Source: Chlorops oryzae
Lineage: Eukaryota; Arthropoda; Insecta; Diptera; Chloropidae
Direction: 5' to 3'
DNA length: 64,000 nucleotides
Assembly: GCA_020466095.1 (NCBI GenBank)
Contig: CM035808.1
Coordinates: forward strand, 17,146,853 to 17,210,852
Of the stretch, positions 1 to 10,480 are shown piece after piece. The notes beneath the pieces were generated by a model, which ran no database searches, was not told where the DNA came from, and worked only from the letters and a program-made list of their open reading frames with translations. The translations under genes were made by a program, and so were the position numbers. Within the stretch, counting starts at the first letter, position 1. Every line of letters begins with the position of its first letter.

Positions 1-495
1 CGTAAGCCTTATAAAAGGCATTGGGTATTTCCAATTCATTATTTTCAATGCTCCTTTGGTTTTCGGTGAAATTTTAAGAATCATTCTATAGCCATCATTC
101 TCAAGTTATCAAACAAAAATTTGGTATTTTTACCAGGCCCGTACGCAGACAATTCGTTCAGTGTAGGCTTAAGCCATTATACAATTATATACATGTTCTA
201 TTTGCTTATGTTACTTCGAGACTTCTCACATTCCGGAACATATTTGAGCTATCAAAACTACCCCCTCTATACGCTTCTGATGTTTATGGTTTCCAAGACC
301 AATAGAGTTAACATACATATTTTGAATTTCACTAGTCTACAATGTTTAAATTTAAATTTTTGATCCTTTTAATCTAATATGACTTAACCTGTTGAAATTA
401 AATAAAGCACCCAATCAAAAAGTCCTTCTCTAACCTATCAACACTAATGGTTCCATGGGTGAAAGCAACAAACACAAAAACTGCCTGTCCCAACA

Positions 496-550
496 AGAAA
501 GAGAGAGAAAGAGAGAGAAAGAAAGGAAAGAGAGAAAGAAAGAGGAAGAC
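496..550. repeat. GA-rich purine microsatellite
   Basis: An imperfect GAGAAA/GAAAG purine run on the + strand. It resembles, on a small scale, the much larger GA tract at 35.7 kb. Confidence 0.7.
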
Positions 551-2213
551 AAATTATGCAGAAAGTGATTATCGATAATTTCGCACTTGAATATGAAATG
601 AAAATAAAAAAACAATTGCAACAAAACAAACAACACAATAGACCGACATGGATTAAGGGCGCAAAGGAAAAACCACAACAACAGGAAAAAGGGAAAGCAT
701 GAAAGGGGCCGGGCAAGTTACTACGCCGAAAGGGATTTCCGTGCAAAAAAAAAAAAAATTTAAAAAAAATTTGCAACAATCCGAACCGCAGCGACCCGTG
801 CACTTGAATTTTTCATTTAGCGAACATTTCGCAACCCCTGCAACTTCGCACACAGTGCACTGTGCCGCACACTTTCCAACTTTCCCCTCGACGTGTTGCT
901 GCAATTAAGATTTCAAAACAATGGAAAATGCGAATCGCAGCGATCCCGATGCACTGCGAACTGATATTCGATATGCGACATGCACTCTGTGTGTGTGTGC
1001 TCAGCACACTTCCTTCGTCTTCACCATCCGCTGCGACTTCATCTTCCTCATCGTGCTTTGTTTGTTTTCAAGATGCAGTTTCAAAATCAAAATTGATGCT
1101 TCAATACCTTTCGAGTGCAATTGGGATCCTCTTTTTCGCTCTTTTTTTTTAATTTTTCTTATTTTGCAATTGTGTGCTTGGGAGTTTCGGCGCCTCCTTG
1201 GTTGTTTCCCGATGTCATTTTAATTCATAATATTTACGTTCGTATTCTTTTTATGGTGGTTGTTTTTGTTCTTAATAGGTTTCTTAGTCCTTTAGGAAGT
1301 CTTAGGAAGGCGTTATGTCATGGTGCAATGGTATCAACCCACAATTTAACCTAACAATTGTGCAAAGAAAAGCTTGGGAAGTCGCCTTGAGCATGGTCAG
1401 GTTTTCCTCTGCTAGTGTTCTAACAGTACATACAGAAGTTCGAAAAAATCCACTATTAAGACGATATATACATGAAAAAGTCTTGTTTTGGCCTGTTAAG
1501 ACGAATGAATAGAATTTAAATTTGATACATAGAAACTATCATTTACGGAGAAACTTTTCCAGACCCCTTGAAGTGTAATAACCATCGCGAAAACGATGAG
1601 ATTTTGTGAAAGGATCGAACGAAGTTCCTCGATAATAGTGGACTTGATAAGTAATCGTTAAAAAAAAAAGAAATTAAAATAGGTTGAGTCAAGAAACATT
1701 GTAAGAGAGGCCCTCATAAAAAAATGACCTTGAACTGGGAGGGCTTTCCATGACGTTTCTCCATTCATTAAAGCTATGTCCTATTGTATATTTTCTTTAA
1801 GATATTTTATCGTTGCTTTAAATCATACCGATGACGTAAAAATGTTGCGAATAATGTATCCACGCTCTTCTTCATCTTACCGTCCACTGATTCAGTCACA
1901 CGCACCTTTTGAAAGGAAGAAAAAGTGTGAGGTTTTTCTCGGCCATTTTTAAAGAGGATGCTCAAATTGGTTGGTAGAAAAACTCAGCATATACGGGAAC
2001 TTCCCCTTTATAAAAAGCACTTTCTGGTCTTCTAGAGAGACTAGGGGTTGAAAAATATTTATGGGAATTTTAAATTGAACCATGTTTTTATATTTAGAAA
2101 ATTTGACAATAAAATTTATGGGAACTTCGAGAAATTCAGGCCATACATTTAGCCAAAAACCAGACAACAGTAAAAAAAATAATTAATTGAAATATTGATT
2201 TCAAGTTATAAAA

Positions 2214-2445
2214 ACCAACCATATACGGAGTGATCCGAAAAAGAAACGTTAAAGGACTCCTAACGAAGCTCTTCGAAGTAGTGCTTTTGCCAAGGCCTCA
2301 TAAAAACATATATATATATATATATATTACAAATTTACATTTTAAAGAGAGTCCAAACAGACTCTTAAGGAGCCTTCTAGCAATCATGAAAGATACAATT
2401 TGAGATCCCAAAAAGTACACTTTTTCCATATTAGGCTCCGTGCTT
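2214..2445 (-). mobile_element. Truncated copy of CCAGCCAAC-ended element
   Basis: This is the reverse-oriented, shortened relative of the elements at 31305-31653 and 53549-54029. It starts with CCAACCATATACGGAGTG, the complement of the right end of the 53.5 kb copy. It then shares, in order, the complements of 'gagctc/tttcgaagtagtgctttt', 'gccaaggcctca', 'gagagtccaaacag' and 'ggctccgtgctt'. A TA dinucleotide run (about 2306-2328) sits inside it. The other terminal CCAGCCAAC end is missing, so it is a truncated copy. No coding capacity; superfamily not assigned. Confidence 0.7.
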
Positions 2446-3479
2446 ATTTAACATTTAAGGATTCGTGCCCCGCTTTTCCGGTCCATTCTATATACTTTAT
2501 GCACCTATAAAATCTATCAACTGAATATGTAATTTTAATGAGAATAAGAAACTACACTTTTTGATTTAGCTCGCAGGCTTCATTGACAATCGGACACATT
2601 TCGGCTAATGAACGCGCAAAGAAAGGTTACTCGAGCACGTATCGAAAGCATCAAGGTGTTCGAGAAGAAAAGAACTGGAAGCCTTCGCTGCTGTGCACCC
2701 CTTTGATATATCCACCCTAACCCCAAGCACCCTTTTCGATTTTTTTTAATTCGTGCAGCTTGAGAATGTGTCGGAACCAATTTGCATATGAAATGAATAC
2801 ATTCCGGCGTGTCCTGCGCTAACTGCAGACGTCTTCGGTACAGTTTGGCAATGTCCTTGCGTCGAGTTGATGATTATACGTTTCCAAACGCATTTCGTTT
2901 GTCAAGCTGCCTCGGGTGCTGCTATTTCGACTTAATTCCTACATTTCCTATCGATATTTCCTTTAAGAAATCGTACCTCCTTACTCGCCGTCGCGTCGCG
3001 TCGCCTCTCCTCGCCTCGCCTCGCATGAGCAAATTAAAATAATAATCAAGAGCGTCATCAGCATTTTTCGAAGGCGATTGAATGACTGCGTGAATTCTTA
3101 ATTTTTTTATTTCTTTTTTTTTTCTACATTCAATAAGCAGCTGCACTTAGTTTTGGGAGTTCCTGGTTTTGCTGCTTTTTCCAGTAATAATTAGTTTTTT
3201 TTTTCTCGATCGAAGGAAATTTTCTTTATTTTGGTGGGAAATTTTAGAGAGGCATCGGAAAAATTCATTTTTTCGATTGGATGGAAATTTGAAGATAACA
3301 GGACTGATGTCTGAGCCAAAAAAAGTTCAGTTACAGCACAAAGGCCCCCGAAGTTTCAATGGATAAATGCGCCGCAAGTCACAATAGGGTACTGGACCTG
3401 AGGCCTGTATGTGTATTTTGGAATGGCTGCCAATTAGAGGTTTTTCTTGTGTTTGTGTGAGTGTATGTCTTTTTATGTA

Positions 3480-3625
3480 GTGTGCCCCTAACATGGGATT
3501 TTTTCAAAAACCAGTGCTAGGCTTGGAACATTACACTCCATTTCGCCGGTGCCGGGAATCGAACCCCGGGATCACAAGCAAAGCAAGCATCCCCTATGGT
3601 TTTCCAGAGCCACAACGTAGTTTAT
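3480..3625 (-). mobile_element. tRNA-like SINE fragment
   Basis: On the minus strand a perfect RNA polymerase III box B, GGTTCGATTCC, occupies 3565-3555. It sits inside a CCGGGG-TTCGATT-CCCGG T-arm-like stem. A weaker box-A-like TGGCTCTGG lies about 50 nt upstream on that strand. The T stem has one surplus G, no acceptor stem closes and no anticodon arm folds cleanly, so this is a tRNA-derived SINE relic and not a tRNA gene. Its ends are approximate. Confidence 0.45.
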
Positions 3626-3892
3626 GTAGTCGAAAAAAATTGATTTCTTTCTTTGGGCCTAGTTTGAACAAATTTAGGAATAAGGGTTTCGTTCTTTGAC
3701 ATCCCATTTCCCCCCTTAAAAGGGTGATATTTTATAAATATTAAATGATTTACAGAATTTATGTTTCTCGTCGCTTTGGTGTCCAAATTTTCCTAATTTA
3801 TTTAGTAAGTATATAGATTGACTCAATAGATAGTTGTCTTGCCTCATTTGCCACTTTCCAGCTGGAAAATTGCCTAGAGAAGTCTGGTGATT

Positions 3893-4572
3893 ACCTTGGG
3901 TCTAGCTAGATTTGCCACAATAAAGATAAATCTAGGCTAGGTCTAGACAGGCCCTTGGCTAACAAATATTGAGTCGATCAGGCTTATCTTGGCCGTACTA
4001 TGGCGCTGGGTAGAATCGCATCTATTTTGGCAATGGCGTCAATAATCTAGACAGGGTCTATGTAATTTTCTCTAGGTAAAGGCCGGATAGAAAATTCTAT
4101 CCTGGCATCATCATGGGCCTGGTTAGTGCCGCCTTTTTAGTGGCCTTCTAAGGAATAATCTAGACAGTACCCGCACCCGTAGTAATTATAGTCCGTGTAT
4201 ATGTGATTTTTTTTTTTCGATAGAAAATTTTGGACATTCTTTTTTTTATAATTCTCACTTAGCTTAAACGTAGAAATATGACGTGCTGAACGTCAGCGCA
4301 GGGGCGATATCGTAATCATGGGGTCTCGAAAATTAATCTTCTATTGAATATTGAAACGACTTTCTCAGATATGTGAATATTTTTATTTTCGAATTCGCCT
4401 AGTCCTAAAATGAAAAAATTACCATGAAGATTGATTGTCAGATCTGGAGAGGTCCTAGAAAGAAATTACTAGCTAGGCCAATTCTAATCAAAGCATAAGC
4501 AAATTAGTAAGGGCCTGGCTAAACTTTACTGGGCATGCCCAAGGTATAAAGGCAAATCTAGCCAGGGCCCTT
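3893..4572. repeat. Degenerate inverted repeat with CTAGCTAGATTTGCC ends
   Basis: The left end contains CTAGCTAGATTTGCCA and the right end, on the opposite strand, CTGGCTAGATTTGCCT. Between them are several degenerate copies of GGCCTTGGCTA / GGGCCTGGCTA in both orientations. This suggests an old palindromic non-autonomous transposon of about 680 bp. There is no open frame, and no target duplication was found. Confidence 0.4.
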
Positions 4573-6662
4573 GCGGTATCTAATTAAAATTTCCAGTCGG
4601 GGCTATTTATGGAGGCTTACATGTTTAACCCTGTAAGGGTATTGTGTCTTTTTAGTTACAACACATAAGCTATTGTTCGTCGGATAGGCGAATATAGTTT
4701 TTAAAGACAAATTTTCTGGCGATAACAAATTTGATGAATTGGACGATACATATTAATATACATACCTACGTCGTCGATTCGGCGAACAATACGAACGCAG
4801 GGTTAAAGATGCAGGCATTCTCAAATTTTAACCGAAATAACTCGAAATAATTCGAATTAAATTCTGTCTCTGAGGGAAATCACAATTTATTTGTAATAAT
4901 TGAGCTCTTTATTTACCTATCCAATTTTCTTATGAATGCTCCAGAAAACTTCGGGAAATTTTTTTCACGAAAATTTGAATAAAAAAGTGCTACAAAATCA
5001 GTCATTCACACTTCAAAACTCTCAAAAAGAAGAACGCCCCTCTGACTTAATAAAAATGAATGCAGCGCCAAGTATGGAAGTTCCCTTTACATAAAATTAT
5101 GCCATACATGTATGAACATGTGTATGCACATAAGATGTACATGTGTGTGTGTGTGTGTAAATACATAAAAATATGAACATGAATATGTAATAATCACACT
5201 TAAGAGTCGGCAAAGGAAGACAACGCATGAAACGCATTTCAAATGGAAAATATACCCCTCCTCCATGAGATCAAAAGCACACACACCTGAAGACGTTAGA
5301 GACCCGAAAGCAGTAAGACATCAAGAAGAGATGATGAAGCAACCGCAGCAGGAAAAAATAATAAAAACCAAAAAAAAAAAAAAAATTATAATAAAAATCA
5401 TAAAGTCAATGAGCAGCACGAAGAAACCACTCAACAAGAAAGTCGCATACGAGCTGAATCAAAAATGAAAGAAAAAAATAATAATAAATAAAAGTAGTAG
5501 AAATAAAAACAATAACAAAACCCTAAAAACAACAACAACAACAACAACGACAGCAATATGCATAAGCCGAACGCACAACACTAAGAAATCGTGTGCGCTC
5601 TCTTACGCCTTATCGCAACAACAAAAAACGCTTGATCTCTTGATTTTTTCTTGTTTTGTTTGGCTTCTCCTTTTTTTCTTTTTTTTTTCTTTGCTCTCTC
5701 TCTCTCTCTCTTTCTGTCTCTCTCTCTATCTTGTGTTTTGCTCGCAGATTGATAACTGCTTTTGCCCTACGTCGCGACGACTTCATCTGATTTTTGTTTT
5801 TATTTTTCAGTTATCGTTTTTTCTTCTCTTTTTCTTTTGCCTGCGACTACCTGACAAGGTACGCTTTGAGACGTTTTGTTGTTTTTGTTGCAGTAGTTGC
5901 TCAATATAGCATTGAAAATCAGAAAATCACTGATGAGGAGACTTGCAACTTGTGTCTCGCCTCTCGCTCTCGTGTGACATTTTATTGCTCTGGTTTTCGT
6001 TGCTCTCCATACAGCAGAGTCATTCGCCCGTAGTGGAATGGGCGAGTATGCGACATTTATGTGTGTTTATGTGCGAGCGTGTGTGTGTGTGTGTGGATTT
6101 GTATGTGGTCTGCACGTGTGTGCGTGGGTATGAGTTTGATGATGTATATTGAATGTGAACGAATGCGACCATAAAATCGTTCAGTCGCCAATCGAAATGG
6201 GCGGAGCAATAATTTTTTTTTTTTTCAAATACCACCGTGTGTGCGTGTTAAGTGCTTTTTTTCTTTATTTGAGGTATTCATATCGATTGAACCAATTGAA
6301 TGGTTATGTATTGGATTTTTTATTAATTGCGTTCATTCGAATGAAATTAAACAAAATGGAAGCCAAATTGTTTATTTTTCCTTATAAATTATTAAAATAT
6401 CTATTGTTAAAAAAAAATAAGTATAATTTTTTCGAACTGTGATTAAATTTCACTTCGATTATAGGTACCTATATTTTCTAAAAAATTACCAATTAAGTCT
6501 TTAAATAAGTTCTTACGACAAAATAAATGGTTTTTGGTTCTAAATTTTTGGTTCTTAGAAAAAAAAAACTGTATTTTTTAAAAGAGAACCCGAGCAATTA
6601 AAGTTTAATAGGTGTATTTTCATATCTAATTATTCGCTTACACGTATATTTGCCTCGAAAAA

Positions 6663-6770
6663 TTCGAAAACTCGCAGATCATGAAGGCTTAGAAAATAAT
6701 GAACGAAGTTTTGTATGAACAATTTTACATTCCGCTTTTTCGATCTTTTCACGTTGTAGGGAAGACCTCT
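6663..6770 (+). repeat. Dispersed repeat, copy 1 (second copy at 10249)
   Basis: This shares ordered blocks with 10249-10361 in the same orientation: TTCGAAAACTCG, AATGAACGAAG, ATTCCGCT, TTTTCGATCT, TTCACGTT and AGGGAAGA. Similarity is interrupted by small indels. The spread of matches over about 110 bp argues for common descent. The family is not recognised. Confidence 0.6.
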
Positions 6771-8218
6771 ATATATATATTTTTTTTTTTAAAGAAAGTC
6801 CTTGCATCAGAAAATTTCCCATGTGAAATACTCGTTTCTATGAAAACAAAGACGTTGATTTAAATATTTCTGCCCATGATTTTTCCATAGAAACACAATA
6901 AGAGGAATGAGTATGTAATTTATGAGACGATCATACAAAAAAAAAAATACAAAAAAAATTGGAATATTTCCCTTGCTCCTTCACCTTATACTTGTCGTTG
7001 ATTGATCAAAAATACAAAATTTTGCAAAAATAGGCAAGAATTCAACTGCATTCTTCACGTTGATATAAAATTCTCCTTATAACTACATATTAACAGTTAA
7101 TAATATCATCTTTGAATTCGACCTTTAACGCACTTTCCGAAAGGAATTAAATTTTCACCTGCTTTCATGAAAATACCTAAAGGAATTCCTCATTCGATGT
7201 TCGCGCTCATTCACTCAGTTCGAACATGCTCGGGTCGAACATGTGCCATTGAACTTCGAATTTCGGAGTTGTTGACTTTGAGCCTCATTTCTCATTCGAA
7301 GTTCTCATTCAGCTATTGAGTGAGATTACCTTGATAGTTGAGTGTAATTGTGAGTAGCTTTAATCGGTTGTTGATAATTTACAAAAAAAAAAAAACAACT
7401 TAGAAATTAGAAGAATAAAAATTGTGAGATTTTTAAAATTGGGAGAATCAAAATTGGGAGCGCTTTTAATAGAAATTTGTAAACTCTAGCAGAGAACGGT
7501 CCAAAAACAACGTGGGCGTCATTCTTCGACAGCGCTCCTTCGATGCGTCGACGTCGGCGTCCGCAGATCACGTATAATATAGGTGTGTGCGCGGAAGAGG
7601 AAAAGCAAGGCCCAAACTAAAAGTAAAATCAAAAGCAAAATCAAACGTCAAAAAAATCAAACCAAAACGCTACTCTCAAACCGAACTCGCACACACACAC
7701 ACACACATGTGCGGCTATGAACATTAACCGGCGTTTTGTTTACTAAAACTGCAATGGGAGAGCGTGCACGAATTGCGCATCCCAAAACCAAATCAAAACA
7801 AAAGCAAACTCAATGCGTTGTTGTTCTATTTTTTGTATATTGCTTTTCTTTTTATTGGAACTTTTTTAAAGGCACAGACAATAACAAAAACGCCAAAGCC
7901 AGTCGCTCAGCAAAGCTACGAACCAAAAACACGTTCAAAGACTTATTGCCAGCTTTGCTGTTGCTATTGCTATTGCTATTGCTTTTGCTGTTGTTGTTGT
8001 CGCCATCGTGGTTGTCGTCGTCGTCGGGTTGTGTGTTATCGACTTCGAACACGTTGAGTATTGCCGATGCTATTACACTACTCATTTCCGATTGCCTTTG
8101 CTGCTCCCACTTTTCTTCGTATTCTCGCAGTAAAGTTGAGTGTTTGTGCTGTGCGCGGTTCTTCTTGTTGTTGTTATTCTGGCTTTGCCTTCGCCGTTCG
8201 TATTATTGCATGTGTTGC

Positions 8219-8239
8219 CTCTCTCTCTCTCTCTCTCTC
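8219..8239. promoter_or_regulatory. CT/GA repeat, possible GAGA-factor sites
   Basis: An uninterrupted CT dinucleotide run about 230-250 bp upstream of the inferred transcription start. GAGA factor (Trl) binds GAGAG runs upstream of many Drosophila developmental promoters. A role here is inferred from position only. Confidence 0.4.
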
Positions 8240-8468
8240 GTTTGCACTTCAAACACATTAATAGAGGTTGCGTTCGATTCGTATTTGATATTCAGTTTCA
8301 GTTCCAATTGAAATTCGTGACAGGCAACAACTCATTGAAGTGGAGGTTGCTCTGTCGTCGTCGTCGGTTCAATCAAAATCAAGAGAGGAAAAGGGGTCTT
8401 CCCCGCAGCGATTTCAGAGTTGCATTGCGATTTCGTACGGAATAATTTCGTTTGCGAGCCCAAGCGCT

Positions 8469-8502
8469 TCAGTTGTCAGACGGTGATGACGGAGTTCGGT
8501 TA
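8469..8502 (+). promoter_or_regulatory. ct: Core promoter of cut: Inr + DPE, no TATA
   Basis: TCAGTT at 8469-8474 matches the arthropod initiator with +1 at A8471. Exactly at +28 to +32 (8498-8502) is GGTTA, a full match to the downstream promoter element consensus RGWYV. Inr-DPE spacing is strict in flies, so the coincidence of both at the right distance is meaningful. There is no TATA box at about -30. A second TCAGAC initiator seven bases downstream lacks a DPE. TATA-less Inr/DPE promoters are typical of developmental transcription-factor genes. Confidence 0.6.
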
Positions 8503-9508
8503 AATAACGAATAGTTCAAAGAAATTTTGATTAAAATAAAATAAATAAAATAAAATTCACTTGCTTTCGTAATTTATTAACGAATTAATCAACGATTAGA
8601 TAAAGATTGAAAATCAAATAATTGGCTATTGATTGATAATCGAAATTAAAAAAAAAAATTGCAAGCAGTTTTCGAAAATAAATCCGTTATTTTCTGTGAG
8701 AATCTTTGAATGAAAAAATTGAAATTTAAAACTAAACTCGAACGAATTTCTCCGAATATTCAAACATTTGTGAAGAAAGTTATCAATGGAAATCAGGCAA
8801 AGTGATGCAGTTTGAAAAAAACGTTGACAGTCTCACAAAAAAAAGAAAAAAACACAACATAAAAAATTATATTGAATTTAAACAACAAAATCTTCTTATG
8901 CTCCTCAATGGCGCTGCGGAAAGAAAAACCGCTTAGAAAATCGAAAATGAAATTTGAAAGGAATTTCAAAAGCGTTTGATAAAAAATTCTAATTAAATCG
9001 AAAACAAAATGCCTTCTTAAGAACAACAACAAAAAACAAAAAACAAAAAATCATACACCAATTAACTGTAAACAAAAAAAAAAAAAAAACAATCCGAAAG
9101 AAAAACAAAAACATTTTTCAACTACGATCGTGCTGTAACAAAATCAATCAAGCAAAAACAAAAATACAAACAACAATAACGATAGCGGCAACAAAAGTTG
9201 CGCTACGTTGAAAGTGATCAAAACAAAAACAACTTTTTGACAGCAGCAATTCAGAAATCAGGCTCAGCAACTTTTTGCATCAACCAAAAAATGTTGCTCC
9301 GGTGATTTTAGCGACTTTCAGGAAAAGCTTCTATACCCCCGACACGTCACCATCTTTGATTTTTATAATAAAAAGAGAAAAATTTCAATGTGGTTGAAAA
9401 ACGGCGAGAAAACAACAAACACAGCAACAATTTGATGAAAATATAAAAAAATTGAAATTCTTTTTTAACCACTGACATCAAAATTCCTTTTTGGAAAAAT
9501 TGCAGCCA
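8471..9508 (+). other. ct: Inferred 5' leader (5' UTR) of cut
   Basis: About 1.04 kb of A-rich sequence between the inferred start and the cut initiator codon, with a composition typical of long fly developmental-gene leaders. It contains at least three upstream ORFs: 8486-8503 (5 codons), 8710-8805 (31 codons) and 8786-8815 (9 codons, overlapping the second). Just before the coding ATG the sequence TTTTTGGAAAAATTGCAG ends at 9505 and could be a splice acceptor, so the leader may itself be spliced. An in-frame TGA at 9473-9475 precedes the coding ATG with no intervening ATG. Confidence 0.5.
8710..8805 (+). other. Upstream ORF of 31 codons in the cut leader
   Basis: An ATG-initiated frame in the leader that begins MKKLKFKTKLERISPN and ends at TGA 8803-8805. 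It is rich in lysine because the leader is A-rich, so it may carry no selected peptide. If translated it would reduce initiation at the cut ATG about 700 nt downstream. A shorter uORF at 8786-8815 overlaps it in another frame, and a 5-codon uORF starts only 15 nt after the inferred transcription start. Confidence 0.35.
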
Positions 9509-9625
9509 ATGCAGCCAACATTGCCACAAGCTGGAACGGCCGATATGGATTTGACGGCTGTTCAATCAATGGATTGGCTTTTCAAAAAGGAACAAATGTA
9601 TCTATTGGCACAATTTTGGCAACAG
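9509..9625 (+). CDS. ct: Cut homeobox protein, first coding exon (39 codons)
   Basis: Cut is the fly CUX-family nuclear transcription factor, with three CUT repeats and one homeodomain near its C-terminus. It specifies external sense organ identity, wing margin, Malpighian tubules and other fates. This exon encodes only the extreme N-terminus. It starts MQPTLPQAGTADMDLTAVQS and ends KKEQMYLLAQFWQQ. From memory this matches the Drosophila Cut N-terminus almost residue for residue, with a one-alanine deletion and changes around DWFF/DWLF and QIYLL/QMYLL; in Drosophila the next residues are RATLAEKEV. The exon closes in phase 0 at CAG|GTGAGT, a perfect donor. The first ATG after the in-frame TGA at 9473 is used. 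Its -3 base is C, so the Kozak context is ordinary. No CUT repeat or homeodomain exon lies in this window. Confidence 0.85.
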
Positions 9626-9631
9626 GTGAGT
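9626..9631 (+). other. ct: Splice donor of cut first coding exon
   Basis: GTGAGT directly follows codon 39 (CAG), an exact match to the metazoan 5' splice-site consensus CAG|GTRAGT. It opens the long first intron, which I do not see close before the window ends. Confidence 0.85.
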
Positions 9632-10248
9632 TGGAATTCAACAAAAAAAAAAAACATTTAATTTTGGAAATAACACTATCGAGACATTCAGCCTAATCGA
9701 TCATGATTTTGAATTTAATGTGAATGAAAGTGTTTTAATTGCTTAACATAAAAGTGCCTCAACTTCTTCAAGATCGTGTGTTCTTCTATATGGGAAAAAC
9801 CATTAAAATTTAATTAAAAAAAAAAAACAGAAAACTTTTAAAAGCGGAAGATGCTTCAGAAAAAGTCGTCCCCTTTGTAGCAAGAAGTCCCTTGAGTAGC
9901 ATAAAAACATTTCACATGTTTCTCTCAACATTAGTGAATATAAAATAATCCATAAAATAGTATAGAAAATGGATTTTTAAATATTTGCTTATTTTTTGGT
10001 ATTTTTAAAAGTTTTGAATCTTTAAATATGGAAAAACAGTTTTTGTTATTAGTAACCGGATATAAGCATTTCCCGTTTAAAAGCACTGAATGCTCTGATC
10101 TATTTCCATATTACCATTAGTGCTACATTGACTACTGAAACTGGGATGCTTTTAATTAGTTCGAGATGTCGAGAGTTCACTGTATAAATTTTATTTAAAA
10201 AAATTTATTTTAAATGTGCTTCGCAGCCCTATTCCCTTAAAAGAAAAC

Positions 10249-10361
10249 TTCGAAAACTCGTAGGTAAATCAAGAAAGCAGAAATTAATGAACGAAGCATC
10301 GTTTGAAAATATTTTCATATTTCCGCTGTTTTCGATCTCTTCACGTTTAAGGGAAGATCCC
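10249..10361 (+). repeat. Dispersed repeat, copy 2
   Basis: Same orientation and block order as 6663-6770, with shared TTCGAAAACTCG, AATGAACGAAG, TTTTCGATCT and TTCACGTT. One copy lies upstream of the cut promoter and the other inside intron 1. Confidence 0.6.
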
Positions 10362-10399
10362 TAATATTCCCCGGGAATTTTGAAAAAGGAAAAAGGAAG

Positions 10400-10480
10400 T
10401 ACACTCGGCTCTTTTTTTACACAGTAGATTGGGACCTCGGAGATCCGTAAAAAAAATCGTGTTAAAAAAAGACGAGTGTA
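10400..10480. mobile_element. 81-bp MITE with TACACTCG ends
   Basis: The left end TACACTCGGCTCTTTTTTTA is mirrored at the right by the complement TACACTCGTCTTTTTTTAAC. The TA at each end fits a Tc1/mariner/pogo-type target site. The ends resemble those of the larger element at 55856-56491, so both may belong to one family. No coding capacity. Confidence 0.7.

Larger units (their letters stand above)
1..8470. other. 5' flanking region upstream of cut
   Basis: I see no gene in this stretch. It is AT-rich and interrupted by a GA-rich purine run (496-550), a CCAGCCAAC-ended transposon fragment (2214-2445), a tRNA-like SINE fragment (3480-3625), a degenerate inverted repeat (3893-4572) and one copy of a dispersed repeat (6663-6770). 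The last 1 kb is compositionally different: 7500-7590 is rich in CG dinucleotides, and 7920-8240 is a run of TTG/CTG and CT repeats leading into the promoter. The 191-codon open frame across 7736-8311 is mostly poly-leucine/serine from these repeats and I do not call it a gene. In Drosophila, cut has very large upstream regulatory DNA, so enhancers are expected here, but none can be recognised by eye. Confidence 0.6.

Noticed and set aside
3541..3620. Functional tRNA gene on the minus strand
   Set aside because: Surplus base in the T stem, no acceptor stem and no clean anticodon arm; called a SINE-like relic.
7736..8311. 191-codon + strand frame before cut
   Set aside because: Built from TTG/CTG and CT repeats (poly-Leu/Ser); ends near the promoter and shows no domain.
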